64,000 nucleotides of DNA from NCBI RefSeq assembly GCF_017368455.1, contig NZ_JAFNJU010000006.1:124001-188000 (forward strand), read 5' to 3'. Position numbers and translations under genes: made by a program. The DNA comes from Proteiniclasticum aestuarii (lineage in GTDB: Bacteria; Bacillota; Clostridia; Clostridiales; Clostridiaceae). This document shows positions 33,891 through 41,225 of this stretch, piece after piece. The notes under the pieces were generated by a model, which made no database searches, was not told the DNA's origin, and worked only from the letters and a program-made list of their open reading frames with translations. Position 1 is the first letter of the stretch, and every line of letters begins with the position of its first letter.

Positions 33891-34781
33891 ATGAAATTTA
33901 TCACCTTTGTCCATAAAGGCAAAGAGCAGATCGGCGTACTGAGCCTGGATGAGTCGAAAGTGCTCAAAATATCGAAGATTCTCGGTCATGAGCGGTATGA
34001 GGACATGAACCAGTTCATCGAGGAAGCCACGGAACTGGACCTGGATATCATCGCCCAGGTGCGAATCAACGAGAAAGATCTGGGGACACCCGTGGAAGAA
34101 ATCCGTTACCTGGCACCCATTGTAAAACCCAAACATGACATCATCTGTGTGGGGGTCAATTATGAGTCTCATCTCAAGGAATCCACCCTGGCGCTGCAGG
34201 CGGATCTTTCCAGCCAGAAAAGTCCGGTGTATTTCTCCAAGAGGACCACAAGAATTCTGGGGCATGAAGAGGCCGTCAAAGGATTCTTTGAAATCGATGA
34301 AGAGCTGGACTACGAAGTGGAAGTCGCGGTGATCATCGGGAAAAGAGGCATCAATATTCCGAAGGATCAGGTGGAGGACTACATCTTCGGATACAGCATT
34401 TTCAATGATGTATCCTCGAGAACACTTCAGAAGGGCCATCTGCAGTGGTATAAAGGGAAGAGCCTGGATACCCACAGTGTGCTGGGACCTGTGATTCTGC
34501 ATAGATCCGCACTGCCGCTGCCCTTGAAGCTGAAGGTGGAATCCAGGGTCAATGGAGAAGTGAGGCAGAGCTCGAGTACTGAGCTTTTCCTCCATGACAT
34601 TGCCACCATCGTTTCCGATTTCTCACGAGGCATTACGCTGGAACCGGGTGACATCATCGCCACGGGAACACCTTCAGGTGTGGGCATGGGATTTGATCCA
34701 CCGAGGTTCATGAAAAAAGGGGACGTGGTGGAGTGTGAAGTGGAAAAGATCGGTATTCTGAAAAGCAGCATTGTGGAGTAA
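33891..34781 (+). CDS. Fumarylacetoacetate hydrolase family protein
   Basis: 296 residues. C-terminal FAH fold (about residues 80-296) with metal ligands in DIICVGVNYESHLKE, FFEIDEELDYEVEVAVIIGK and the typical LEPGDIIATGTPSGVGMGF. An N-terminal domain of about 75 residues is present, as in bacterial acylpyruvases, 2-oxo-acid decarboxylases and diketo-acid hydrolases. Substrate is not visible. A good AGGAGAGAGG site precedes ATG 33891; the gene probably shares a transcript with rnfCD and is followed by a terminator. Confidence 0.88.
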   Translation: MKFITFVHKGKEQIGVLSLDESKVLKISKILGHERYEDMNQFIEEATELDLDIIAQVRINEKDLGTPVEEIRYLAPIVKPKHDIICVGVNYESHLKESTLALQADLSSQKSPVYFSKRTTRILGHEEAVKGFFEIDEELDYEVEVAVIIGKRGINIPKDQVEDYIFGYSIFNDVSSRTLQKGHLQWYKGKSLDTHSVLGPVILHRSALPLPLKLKVESRVNGEVRQSSSTELFLHDIATIVSDFSRGITLEPGDIIATGTPSGVGMGFDPPRFMKKGDVVECEVEKIGILKSSIVE

Positions 34782-34819
34782 GTGCTCTATCCTACTTAAG
34801 TGAATAAGCAATTAAAATG

Positions 34820-34862
34820 AAAGGAACCGGAAACAATCCTGAAGGATTACTCGGTTCCTTTT
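34820..34862 (+). terminator. Terminator after the FAH-family gene
   Basis: AAAGGAACCG (34820-34829) pairs perfectly with CGGTTCCTTT (34852-34861), and AATCCT/AGGATT adds an inner stem; TTTTCT follows. Confidence 0.82.
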
Positions 34863-35021
34863 CTGATGCATTTTATTGCAGCGTTTCATATTCCATGACC
34901 AGAATATGTTAAATAAAATATTATCAATCTGGAAATATTTGTGCTTCATTATTTGGATTTGTTGAATTCTTCCATGAATTTTAGTTATTCTCTCATTAAT
35001 ATTATTGATGAAGTTTTTTAA
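34863..35021. other. AT-rich intergenic stretch upstream of the Tat operon promoter
   Basis: No credible gene. The stretch is markedly A/T rich compared with its neighbours and leads into the promoter at 35022. ATTAATATTATTGAT near 34996 is A/T-rich without a clear palindrome. Confidence 0.4.
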
Positions 35022-35051
35022 TTGACATATGTCATTAAAAGGGCGTATAGT
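35022..35051 (+). promoter_or_regulatory. Promoter of the redox-lipoprotein/Tat operon
   Basis: TTGACA (35022-35027), 18 bases, TATAGT (35046-35051). Transcription would begin near 35058, giving a 5' leader of about 135 bases. Confidence 0.78.
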
Positions 35052-35075
35052 ATTAATAGTCAAGAAATTAACAAA

Positions 35076-35145
35076 AAGATTAATCTTGAGGATGGGCATC
35101 CGAGGTGGATGGGACCCGCCTTTGCAAAGATTTTCATCTATTGCA
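35076..35145 (+). promoter_or_regulatory. Structured 5' leader, class unidentified
   Basis: Four consecutive helices can form: AAGATTAATCTT (35076-35087); GGAT-gggc-ATCC (35090-35101); GGTGG (35104-35108) with CCGCC (35116-35120), one G-U; and TGCAA-AGAT...ATCT-a-TTGCA (35123-35145). GGATGGG occurs twice. Such a run of helices in front of one operon suggests a regulatory RNA, but I do not recognise a known riboswitch core and no terminator or anti-terminator is obvious before the ribosome site. Confidence 0.45.
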
Positions 35146-35192
35146 GCCTTCGAGCTGAACAATAAAAATTATGTATAAAAGGGGAAGAGAAA

Positions 35193-35909
35193 ATGAACGA
35201 AGTCAAAGAAAAAGAAGTTAAAATGAGCGAAAAAGTCTATTCAAGACGTGACATGCTGAAGACAGCAGGAAAAGCAGCTGCTGGGGTTGCAGCTGTAGCG
35301 GTGCTTCCATCCTTCATCACAGGATGCGACAAGAAGACACCTGAGCTTCCTACAAAAGAAGTGCTGAACTATGAATACCTTGCGGCCAGCGAAGATGCAC
35401 CACAGTATCCATATCCTTACCAGAAGCTGGATCCAGCCACAACCATGGAAAGAGCGTACGCTTCCTTCTTCAACAAGGGCGGATGCTGCAGAGCGGTCAT
35501 TGACGGCGTCGTCGGTCAGCTGGGTGATATGGCTGGCTATCCCTGGAATCAGGTTCCAGTAGATGCCTTTGCCAACGGTGCAGGCGGATACGGTGCAGCT
35601 TCACTTTGCGGATCTCTTGCAGGTGCAGCCACAGCCATCGGGCTTGCCGTGCCACCAGAAGATGCAGGTGCAGTGACAGCTGAACTTTTCAAATGGTATA
35701 CCAGCACAGAACTTCCAATCTACCAGCCTGAAGTGGAAAACGAGACGGTAGTTTCCGCATCCGTCAACTGCAAGGACTCTGTGGGTCAGTTCATGGAAGC
35801 TTCAGGATACGCCATGGGCGACCCTGAGAGAAAAGCAAGATGTGCGGGTGTTGCAGCGGACTGCGCTGGAAAGACTGCAGAACTTCTGAACGCATACTAC
35901 AATCTGTAA
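35193..35909 (+). CDS. Tat-exported C_GCAxxG_C_C-family redox lipoprotein
   Basis: 238 residues. A twin-arginine signal (YSRRDMLKTAG, Arg18-Arg19) leads into a hydrophobic stretch and a lipobox ending at Cys45 (FITGC), so a folded, membrane-anchored extracellular protein is expected. The body resembles the C_GCAxxG_C_C family: NKGGCCRAVIDGVVGQL (Cys98, Cys99), GYGAASLCGSLAGA (Cys139), VNCKDSVGQFM (Cys193) and RCAGVAADCAGK (Cys217, Cys224). There is no CxxCH heme motif, so an Fe-S or other metal centre is more likely. ATG 35193 has a better ribosome site (AAGGGGAAGAG) than ATG 35223. tatA and tatC follow directly. Confidence 0.85.
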   Translation: MNEVKEKEVKMSEKVYSRRDMLKTAGKAAAGVAAVAVLPSFITGCDKKTPELPTKEVLNYEYLAASEDAPQYPYPYQKLDPATTMERAYASFFNKGGCCRAVIDGVVGQLGDMAGYPWNQVPVDAFANGAGGYGAASLCGSLAGAATAIGLAVPPEDAGAVTAELFKWYTSTELPIYQPEVENETVVSASVNCKDSVGQFMEASGYAMGDPERKARCAGVAADCAGKTAELLNAYYNL

Positions 35910-35956
35910 GAAACAGATTTTTTAAACCATACAGGGAAAAATAAAGGAGAACAGAA

Positions 35957-36154
35957 ATGGGAAAAATAGGAATCACGGAACTGGTACTCATTCTGACCAT
36001 CGCACTGGTGATCTTCGGACCCTCTAAGCTGCCAGCCATCGGAAAGTCCATCGGGCTTGCCATCGGTGAATTCAAAAACAGCGCCAATAAGATTTCCGAA
36101 GATATCATGACCAGCACAGACGACGAGAAGAAAGATGAAAAGAAGAGCGAGTAG
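35957..36154 (+). CDS. tatA: TatA, twin-arginine translocase pore subunit
   Basis: 65 residues: one membrane span (ITELVLILTIALVIFG), the conserved hinge FGPSKLPAIGKSIG, an amphipathic helix (GLAIGEFKNSANK) and an acidic/lysine tail. Length and order are normal for TatA. Spaced 47 bases after the lipoprotein gene with AAAGGAGAA upstream. Together with tatC it forms a minimal TatA-TatC system placed right behind its probable cargo. Confidence 0.94.
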   Translation: MGKIGITELVLILTIALVIFGPSKLPAIGKSIGLAIGEFKNSANKISEDIMTSTDDEKKDEKKSE

Positions 36155-36872
36155 GGATAAGGAAAGAAATCTTACCCTGGTCGAGCATCTTACAGAGCTG
36201 AGAAACAGAATCATCTATATGGCTGCAGTTTTTGTTGCGGCCGTTCTTCTCAGCTATAGTTTCTCTGAAATCCTTGTAACAGATATGATCGGCATTGTGC
36301 CTGACATCAGTTTTGTATTCATATCACCGGCAGAACTGCTGCTGTCTTATATTAAAATCGCTGTGATCATCGGACTTTCTGTTTCTTCTCCCTTTCTGAT
36401 CATGCAGATCTGGCTGTTCGTAAGCCCAGGTCTGGAGAAGAAGGAAAGAAGAACCATGCTGTTTTCACTGCTATTCGGTGGGGTATTTTTCATACTGGGA
36501 GCTGTGTTTGCCTACGTGGGTGTGCTTCCTCTGATCCTCGAATTCTTCATGGGATTTCAGGTGGAAGGCATTGAAGAGATGATCAGTTTCAGCAGCTATC
36601 TGTCTCTCATCGTCAACACCGTTCTTTCCTTCGGACTGATCTTTGAACTGCCGAGCATCATGGTGATCATGACGAGATTCGGCATTGTGAAAGTCCGCTT
36701 TCTGAGAAAGAACAGAAAATACATCATCCTTGTCATCTTTGTGGTGGCTGCGGTGCTTACACCGCCGGATATCATATCACAGACACTATTAGCCCTTCCC
36801 ATGATTCTTCTGTTTGAACTGGGTATATTCCTGTCTCGTATTGTGGAACGCAAGAGAGACAAGGAAGAATAA
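36135..36872 (+). CDS. tatC: TatC, twin-arginine translocase receptor
   Basis: 245 residues, six membrane spans. The N-terminal LVEHLTELRNRIIYMA is the signature that contacts the twin-arginine signal; SPAELLLSYIKIAVIIGL, FVSPGLEKKERR and ILVIFVVAAVLTPPDIISQ are also family motifs. ATG 36135 lies inside tatA (20-base overlap) and is the first in-frame start. No tatB is present, as usual in Firmicutes. A terminator follows. Confidence 0.94.
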   Translation: MKRRASRDKERNLTLVEHLTELRNRIIYMAAVFVAAVLLSYSFSEILVTDMIGIVPDISFVFISPAELLLSYIKIAVIIGLSVSSPFLIMQIWLFVSPGLEKKERRTMLFSLLFGGVFFILGAVFAYVGVLPLILEFFMGFQVEGIEEMISFSSYLSLIVNTVLSFGLIFELPSIMVIMTRFGIVKVRFLRKNRKYIILVIFVVAAVLTPPDIISQTLLALPMILLFELGIFLSRIVERKRDKEE

Positions 36873-36908
36873 TATCACGGAAAACAGACGGAAGATCATA
36901 CATGAATT

Positions 36909-36954
36909 CTCTGCACGGATGTAGGTACCCCCTAGATTCCTGCAGAGTTTTTTT
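36909..36954 (+). terminator. Terminator after the Tat operon
   Basis: CTCTGCA (36909-36915) pairs with TGCAGAG (36941-36947) across a long loop, followed by TTTTTTT. Confidence 0.72.
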
Positions 36955-37028
36955 AGCTTTCTGTTTTAAGAAAAGCTGAAAACAAGGGTATGCTCAAGAT
37001 AAGACTATGCTTTGAAAAGGAGTTTCTG

Positions 37029-37301
37029 ATGGAAGGAGGGCTCTCTGAGAAGAAATCCATTCTGTATGCGTTTCTGGTTGCATCGCTGACCACACCACTG
37101 GGGGCTTTTCTCATCTATCCTCTTCTCAGGAATTTCACAAGCTCTGTCATGGGGCTCCTTCTGGGATTTGTCACCGGGGTCCTCATCTACATCTCGGCTG
37201 CCCATCTTCTGCCTGAAGCCAGTGAGCATGAGAAGGACCATTCCTACATGTCTTTTCTTACAGGTGTGGCATTCTCCATCCTTCTGTATTTCGTTAAATA
37301 A
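37029..37301 (+). pseudogene. ZIP-family metal transporter, C-terminal part only
   Basis: About 90 residues from ATG 37029, which has AAGGAG at 37017-37022; the open frame extends back to ATG 36990. The sequence matches the last three spans of ZIP transporters: SILYAFLVASLTTPLGAFL, SSVMGLLLGFVTGVLIYISA and AHLLPEASEHEKDHS with the His-x-x-Pro-Glu of TM5. Normal ZIP proteins have about 230-270 residues with eight spans; the first half, including the TM4 metal site, is missing and I find no trace upstream. Either a decayed gene or a short protein that pairs with another half. The ribosome site and open frame speak for expression. Confidence 0.6.
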
Positions 37302-37423
37302 GAAATAGATGGAAATGATTTCCTGTGATTTCAGGAAGGTTTCTGAATAATACGGTATAATGACTTCATACAGATGAGTGGACCTGCCCATTCATCAATA
37401 ACAAAGAAAAAGGAAAGAGAAGG

Positions 37424-37927
37424 ATGGAACTGCTAAACTTAAGAGAAGAGCGCGATCATTTTGAAAAAGAGCTTCTGGAGAAATATCATGGGACACTGCT
37501 CACGTTGAGAGCGAATTTCCCGGGAATGGACAAGCGTCATGAGAAGGCGGACCATGCCGTGGAGATCCTTCTTGAGGAAGCAAGAGGGCGATTCAGACCC
37601 GTCCATGAAGAAAGGCTGAATAATGCAGAAGGACTCCAATATTTCATCCTTCTCAAGGAAAGCCCTGCTGAAGTGAAACAGGCAACCCTTTCCCTGGAAG
37701 AGAATCATCCACTGGGGAGACTCATCGATATGGATGTTAGAGATGAGGAGAAGATCTGGTCCAGAAGAGACTTCTCTCTACCAGGGAGGAAGTGCTATCT
37801 CTGTGATGATCTGGCTGTGCACTGCGTAAGGTCGCAGAAACATTCCAGAGAGGAAGTGGTTTCCTATTTCATCAGCAAGGTGGATGCTTACATGAAAAGC
37901 GGAATCACCCAGAACCATGAGAAGTAG
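37424..37927 (+). CDS. citX: CitX-like apo-citrate lyase phosphoribosyl-dephospho-CoA transferase
   Basis: 167 residues. HPLGRLIDMDVRDEEKIWSR and LPGRKCYLCDDLAVHCVRSQKHS are the CitX signatures; the family attaches the prosthetic group 2'-(5''-phosphoribosyl)-3'-dephospho-CoA to the acyl-carrier subunit of citrate lyase (or citramalate lyase). No citC, D, E, F or G lies in this window, so this is an orphan copy. AAAGGAAAGAGAAGG precedes ATG 37424. Family confident; whether its target is citrate lyase elsewhere in the genome is unknown. Confidence 0.82.
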   Translation: MELLNLREERDHFEKELLEKYHGTLLTLRANFPGMDKRHEKADHAVEILLEEARGRFRPVHEERLNNAEGLQYFILLKESPAEVKQATLSLEENHPLGRLIDMDVRDEEKIWSRRDFSLPGRKCYLCDDLAVHCVRSQKHSREEVVSYFISKVDAYMKSGITQNHEK

Positions 37928-37988
37928 ACGATGGTGTCATTAAGATAAGGAAGAAGGTACAGAGCGGAAAGAGAAAAAGAACTGAAAG

Positions 37989-38018
37989 CATGTCGGGGAA
38001 GCCCAGACATGTTTTTTT
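37989..38018 (+). terminator. Terminator after citX
   Basis: CATGTC (37989-37994) pairs with GACATG (38006-38011), extended inward by GGG/CCC, followed by TTTTTTT. Confidence 0.82.
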
Positions 38019-38114
38019 ATGGGGGAATAATTACAGAAGGTTGGACTTTAGTGACCATCAGCCTACAGATCGGACAAAGAGGATTCGTGTATAGGTTTTC
38101 TGTCCAAACCAGAT

Positions 38115-38164
38115 ATGAAATGGTTTCATGAAATCTTTACATCAAAGCAACTTTGTGGTAAGAT
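38115..38164 (+). promoter_or_regulatory. Promoter of the opuC operon with upstream palindrome
   Basis: TTTACA (38136-38141), 17 bases, TAAGAT (38159-38164). Immediately upstream lies the perfect palindrome ATGAAATGGTTTCAT (38115-38129), a probable operator. The leader of about 95 bases before the ribosome site holds no obvious gene. Confidence 0.62.
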
Positions 38165-38268
38165 TAGAGTTGTCACTTATGCGAATAAGTCGATGTCAGA
38201 CGCGAAATAATTTGATTTGTTATAAAGCAATGATGAAAATATTTAATATTCTAAAGGAGGAATTTGAG

Positions 38269-39396
38269 ATGATTGAATTCAAGAATGTCAGCAAGAAATT
38301 CAAAGACGTCACCGTCCTGAAAGACATCACATTTGAAATCGAAGAAGGAAATCTCGTAGTGCTCATCGGCCTGTCCGGCTGCGGTAAGACCACTACACTG
38401 AAAATGATCAACAGACTCATCAAGCCGACCACAGGAACCATCACCATAAGCGGGGAGGATATTTCTACGAAGGATCCCATCGAGCTGAGAAGAAACATCG
38501 GCTATGTCATCCAGCAGACAGGACTCTTTCCACACATGACCATCCGTGAAAATACGGAAATCATTCCGAGAGTCGAAAAGCTGGATAACGAGAAGATTAC
38601 GAAGAAGACCCTGGAACTCATGGAAATGGTGGGACTGGATGAGGAATTCCTGGACCGTTATCCCAATGAGCTTTCCGGTGGACAGCAGCAGAGAGTGGGC
38701 GTGGCCAGAGCTTTTGCCCTGGACCCTGATGTCATCCTCATGGATGAACCGTTCTCGGCGCTGGACCCCATCACAAGAAACTCCCTTCAGGAGGAGCTTG
38801 TGAATCTCCAGAGCAAGGTGAAGAAGACCATCGTCTTCGTCACCCATGACATGTCCGAAGCCATCAAGATCGCAGACAAGATCTGCATCATGGACAAGGG
38901 AGAGATCATTCAGTACGATACACCGGAAAACATTCTGAAGAATCCGGTGAACGAATTCGTTTCACAGTTCGTCGGAAAGAACAGGATCTGGGAATCCCCT
39001 GAATACATCCGTGCAGAGGACATCATGATTGAAAATGCCGTCTCCTGCGTATCCACACTGTCCCTGAACAAAGCCCTGGACAAGATGAGAGATGCCAAGG
39101 TCAACAGCATTCTTGTGGTGGACGACAAGACAAAGAAAATGGTGGGACTTGTGAAGCCCAAGCAGATTGCCAAGGTGAAAGATCGAACCGTTCCTGTGAA
39201 GGACATCATGGTCACGGACTTCCAATCGGCGAAGCCGGGAGACTCCATCGTCGACCTTCTGAAGGTGGCGGACGAAAACAATATTTCAGAAATCCCGGTT
39301 CTGGATGAATCCGGAAAGATTCTGGGTCTGGTGACGCAGAACAGCCTCATCACCACATTAAGCCAGCAGTATTTTGAAGACGGGGAGGTGCTTTAA
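38269..39396 (+). CDS. opuCA: Compatible-solute ABC transporter ATPase with CBS domains (OpuCA/OpuBA type)
   Basis: About 375 residues. I place the start at ATG 38269 (MIEFKNVSKKF), eight bases after AAAGGAGG; the frame is open further upstream but lacks a start signal. Walker A GLSGCGKTTTLK, signature LSGGQQQRVGVARA, Walker B ILMDEPFSALD. Two CBS domains occupy about residues 245-370 (AEDIMIENAVSCVSTLS and VKDIMVTDFQSAKPGDS), which in OpuA-type ATPases sense ionic strength. Likely ligand class: glycine betaine, choline or carnitine. Coupled directly to the permease gene. Confidence 0.93.
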   Translation: MIEFKNVSKKFKDVTVLKDITFEIEEGNLVVLIGLSGCGKTTTLKMINRLIKPTTGTITISGEDISTKDPIELRRNIGYVIQQTGLFPHMTIRENTEIIPRVEKLDNEKITKKTLELMEMVGLDEEFLDRYPNELSGGQQQRVGVARAFALDPDVILMDEPFSALDPITRNSLQEELVNLQSKVKKTIVFVTHDMSEAIKIADKICIMDKGEIIQYDTPENILKNPVNEFVSQFVGKNRIWESPEYIRAEDIMIENAVSCVSTLSLNKALDKMRDAKVNSILVVDDKTKKMVGLVKPKQIAKVKDRTVPVKDIMVTDFQSAKPGDSIVDLLKVADENNISEIPVLDESGKILGLVTQNSLITTLSQQYFEDGEVL

Positions 39397-40974
39397 TTGA
39401 ACGTATTAAATTACATAACGAATAATTCGGATCAGGTATTAAGGCTGACCCTGGAGCATATTGAGCTTACGGCCATCGCAGTAGGTCTGGCTGTACTCAT
39501 CGGCGTACCGCTGGGTATACTCATCAGCTATTTCAGAAAAGCCAGCAAGACAGTGGTCGGTGGAGCAAACGTGGTGCAGGCCATTCCATCCATGGCCCTT
39601 CTGGGACTGGCCATTCCGCTTCTTGGAATCGGTTCAGTACCGGCGGTTGTCATCGTCATCCTGTACTCGCTGCTGCCCATCATCAAGAACACCTATACCG
39701 GTATTACAAGCCTGGATAAGGGAACCCTTGAAGCGGCCAAGGCCATTGGTCTGACCAAGAGCCAGGTGCTTACGAAAGTGCAGATTCCACTGGCGCTGCC
39801 CGTCATCATGGCCGGTGTCAGAATTTCAGCGGTAACAGCGGTAGGTCTTATGACCATGGCTGCATTCATCGGTGCCGGTGGACTCGGTTTTCTGATCTTC
39901 TCAGGAATCAGTACCACCAATAATGCACAGATTCTGGCAGGTGCCATACCCGCAGCGCTTCTCGCTCTGCTTGTGGATAACCTCTTCAGCACCATCGAGA
40001 AACTGGTGACGCCGATTTCCCTTCAGCAGACTGGAGATGCCTCCAAAGAAAAGCTGAAGAGTCAGCGAAAAATCCAGAAGGGAATCCTTGCCGTCACCGC
40101 AGCAGTCCTTGTAGTGCTCTTCACGATCACAGCATTCAGTGGTGCTGGAAACTCCAAAGAGACCATCACCATCGGTGGAAAGGACTATACAGAGCAGTTC
40201 ATTGTGGTCCATCTCATGGCGGACATGATTGAAGACAGAACGGATCTTTCCGTCATCCGTAAGGATAACCTGGGCGGAACCCAGGTGGCCTTCAATGCGC
40301 TGAAGAGCGGAGACATCGATCTGTATCTGGAATATACCGGAACCATCTACGGAGACACCTTAGGGTATTCGCCTAATTCCGATATGGTGGAGGTCTATGA
40401 GACCAGCAAGAACGATCTCAAGGAACTCTTTGACATTGATGCCTTGACACAGTTCAACTACAACAATACCTACGTCCTTTCCGTGAAACCGGAAACTGCG
40501 GAGAGATACAATCTGGCGAAGATCAGTGATCTCAGAGATGTGGCGGACGAGCTGACCATCGGTTCCACGCTGGAGTTCCTCAATCGTGAAGATGGTATCA
40601 TCGGCCTTGAAAAGCATTATGGATTCACCTTCGGAAACGAAATCGGAATCAACGGAGCCAACAAGTATCTGGCCATTGACAACGGAGAAACAGACATCAC
40701 AGATGCTTTCTCCACTGATGGACTGCTGAAGAAATTCGGCCTCGTGATGCTGGATGATGATTTGAACTTCTTCCCGCCCTACTATGCAGTACCGATTTTA
40801 AGAAGTGGTCTCCTAGCAGAGCACCCTGAAATCGAAGATGCGCTGGATGCACTGGGAGAAGTGCTGACCAATGAAATCATGATTGAGCTGAACTATCAGG
40901 TGGATGAACTTCAGAGGCAGCCGAGAGCTGTTGCAAGGGAATTCCTTCTGGAACAGGGGCTCATCGAAGAATAG
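39397..40974 (+). CDS. Fused permease and solute-binding protein of the OpuC/OpuF type
   Basis: 525 residues. Residues 1-210 form a permease with five or six spans and an EAA loop (GTLEAAKAIGLTKSQVL); after a further membrane span (about 226-245) residues 250-525 are a glycine-betaine/choline-type binding domain (TITIGGKDYTEQFIVVHLMA, DLYLEYTGTIYGD, LNFFPPYYAVPI). The binding domain is thus tethered outside the membrane. Start TTG 39397 lies directly after the ATPase stop with GGGGAGG at 39382-39388. Osmoprotectant uptake is the expected role. Confidence 0.93.
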   Translation: MNVLNYITNNSDQVLRLTLEHIELTAIAVGLAVLIGVPLGILISYFRKASKTVVGGANVVQAIPSMALLGLAIPLLGIGSVPAVVIVILYSLLPIIKNTYTGITSLDKGTLEAAKAIGLTKSQVLTKVQIPLALPVIMAGVRISAVTAVGLMTMAAFIGAGGLGFLIFSGISTTNNAQILAGAIPAALLALLVDNLFSTIEKLVTPISLQQTGDASKEKLKSQRKIQKGILAVTAAVLVVLFTITAFSGAGNSKETITIGGKDYTEQFIVVHLMADMIEDRTDLSVIRKDNLGGTQVAFNALKSGDIDLYLEYTGTIYGDTLGYSPNSDMVEVYETSKNDLKELFDIDALTQFNYNNTYVLSVKPETAERYNLAKISDLRDVADELTIGSTLEFLNREDGIIGLEKHYGFTFGNEIGINGANKYLAIDNGETDITDAFSTDGLLKKFGLVMLDDDLNFFPPYYAVPILRSGLLAEHPEIEDALDALGEVLTNEIMIELNYQVDELQRQPRAVAREFLLEQGLIEE

Positions 40975-41019
40975 TATTTCGGATATTGAAAGTAACAGAA
41001 TGACAGAAATAGGAACATG

Positions 41020-41061
41020 GAAGGATCAGAATCTCTTGAAGGGAGGCTGATCCTTCTTTTT
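41020..41061 (+). terminator. Terminator after the opuC operon
   Basis: GAAGGATCAG (41020-41029) pairs perfectly with CTGATCCTTC (41047-41056), followed by TTTTT. Confidence 0.9.
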
Positions 41062-41147
41062 CGCTTCTGCACATACAGTTTCTGGGGAATGGGACTTTCA
41101 GAGATCGCAAAAGAGATAGTATCCCGAATTGCTGATATTGGAAAATC

Positions 41148-41189
41148 ATTGTCAAAGTATTTTGACAATGGATAGCATAATGCTATACT
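41148..41189 (+). promoter_or_regulatory. Promoter with two nested palindromes before the TIM-barrel/Gfo-Idh pair
   Basis: TTGACA (41162-41167), 16 bases, TATACT (41184-41189). ATTGTCAAA (41148-41156) and TTTGACAAT (41161-41169) form a perfect 9-bp inverted repeat over the -35 box, and TAGCAT-A-ATGCTA (41172-41184) is a second perfect palindrome in the spacer. Two different regulators, or one dimer with two sites, could bind here. Confidence 0.72.
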
Positions 41190-41225
41190 TAAAAAAACAG
41201 CGCATTTTAGAAAGGGGAGAACTGT

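Noticed and set aside
35076-35150. Fluoride riboswitch, suggested by GGTGGATGGGACCCGCC
   Set aside because: The first stem resembles the start of that class, but the required downstream TGATG...CTCCTAC part and the pseudoknot partner of the loop are absent.
38128-38268. N-terminal extension of the OpuC ATPase
   Set aside because: The frame is open upstream, but it crosses the likely promoter -10 box, and the family N-terminus and a strong AAAGGAGG both point to ATG 38269.
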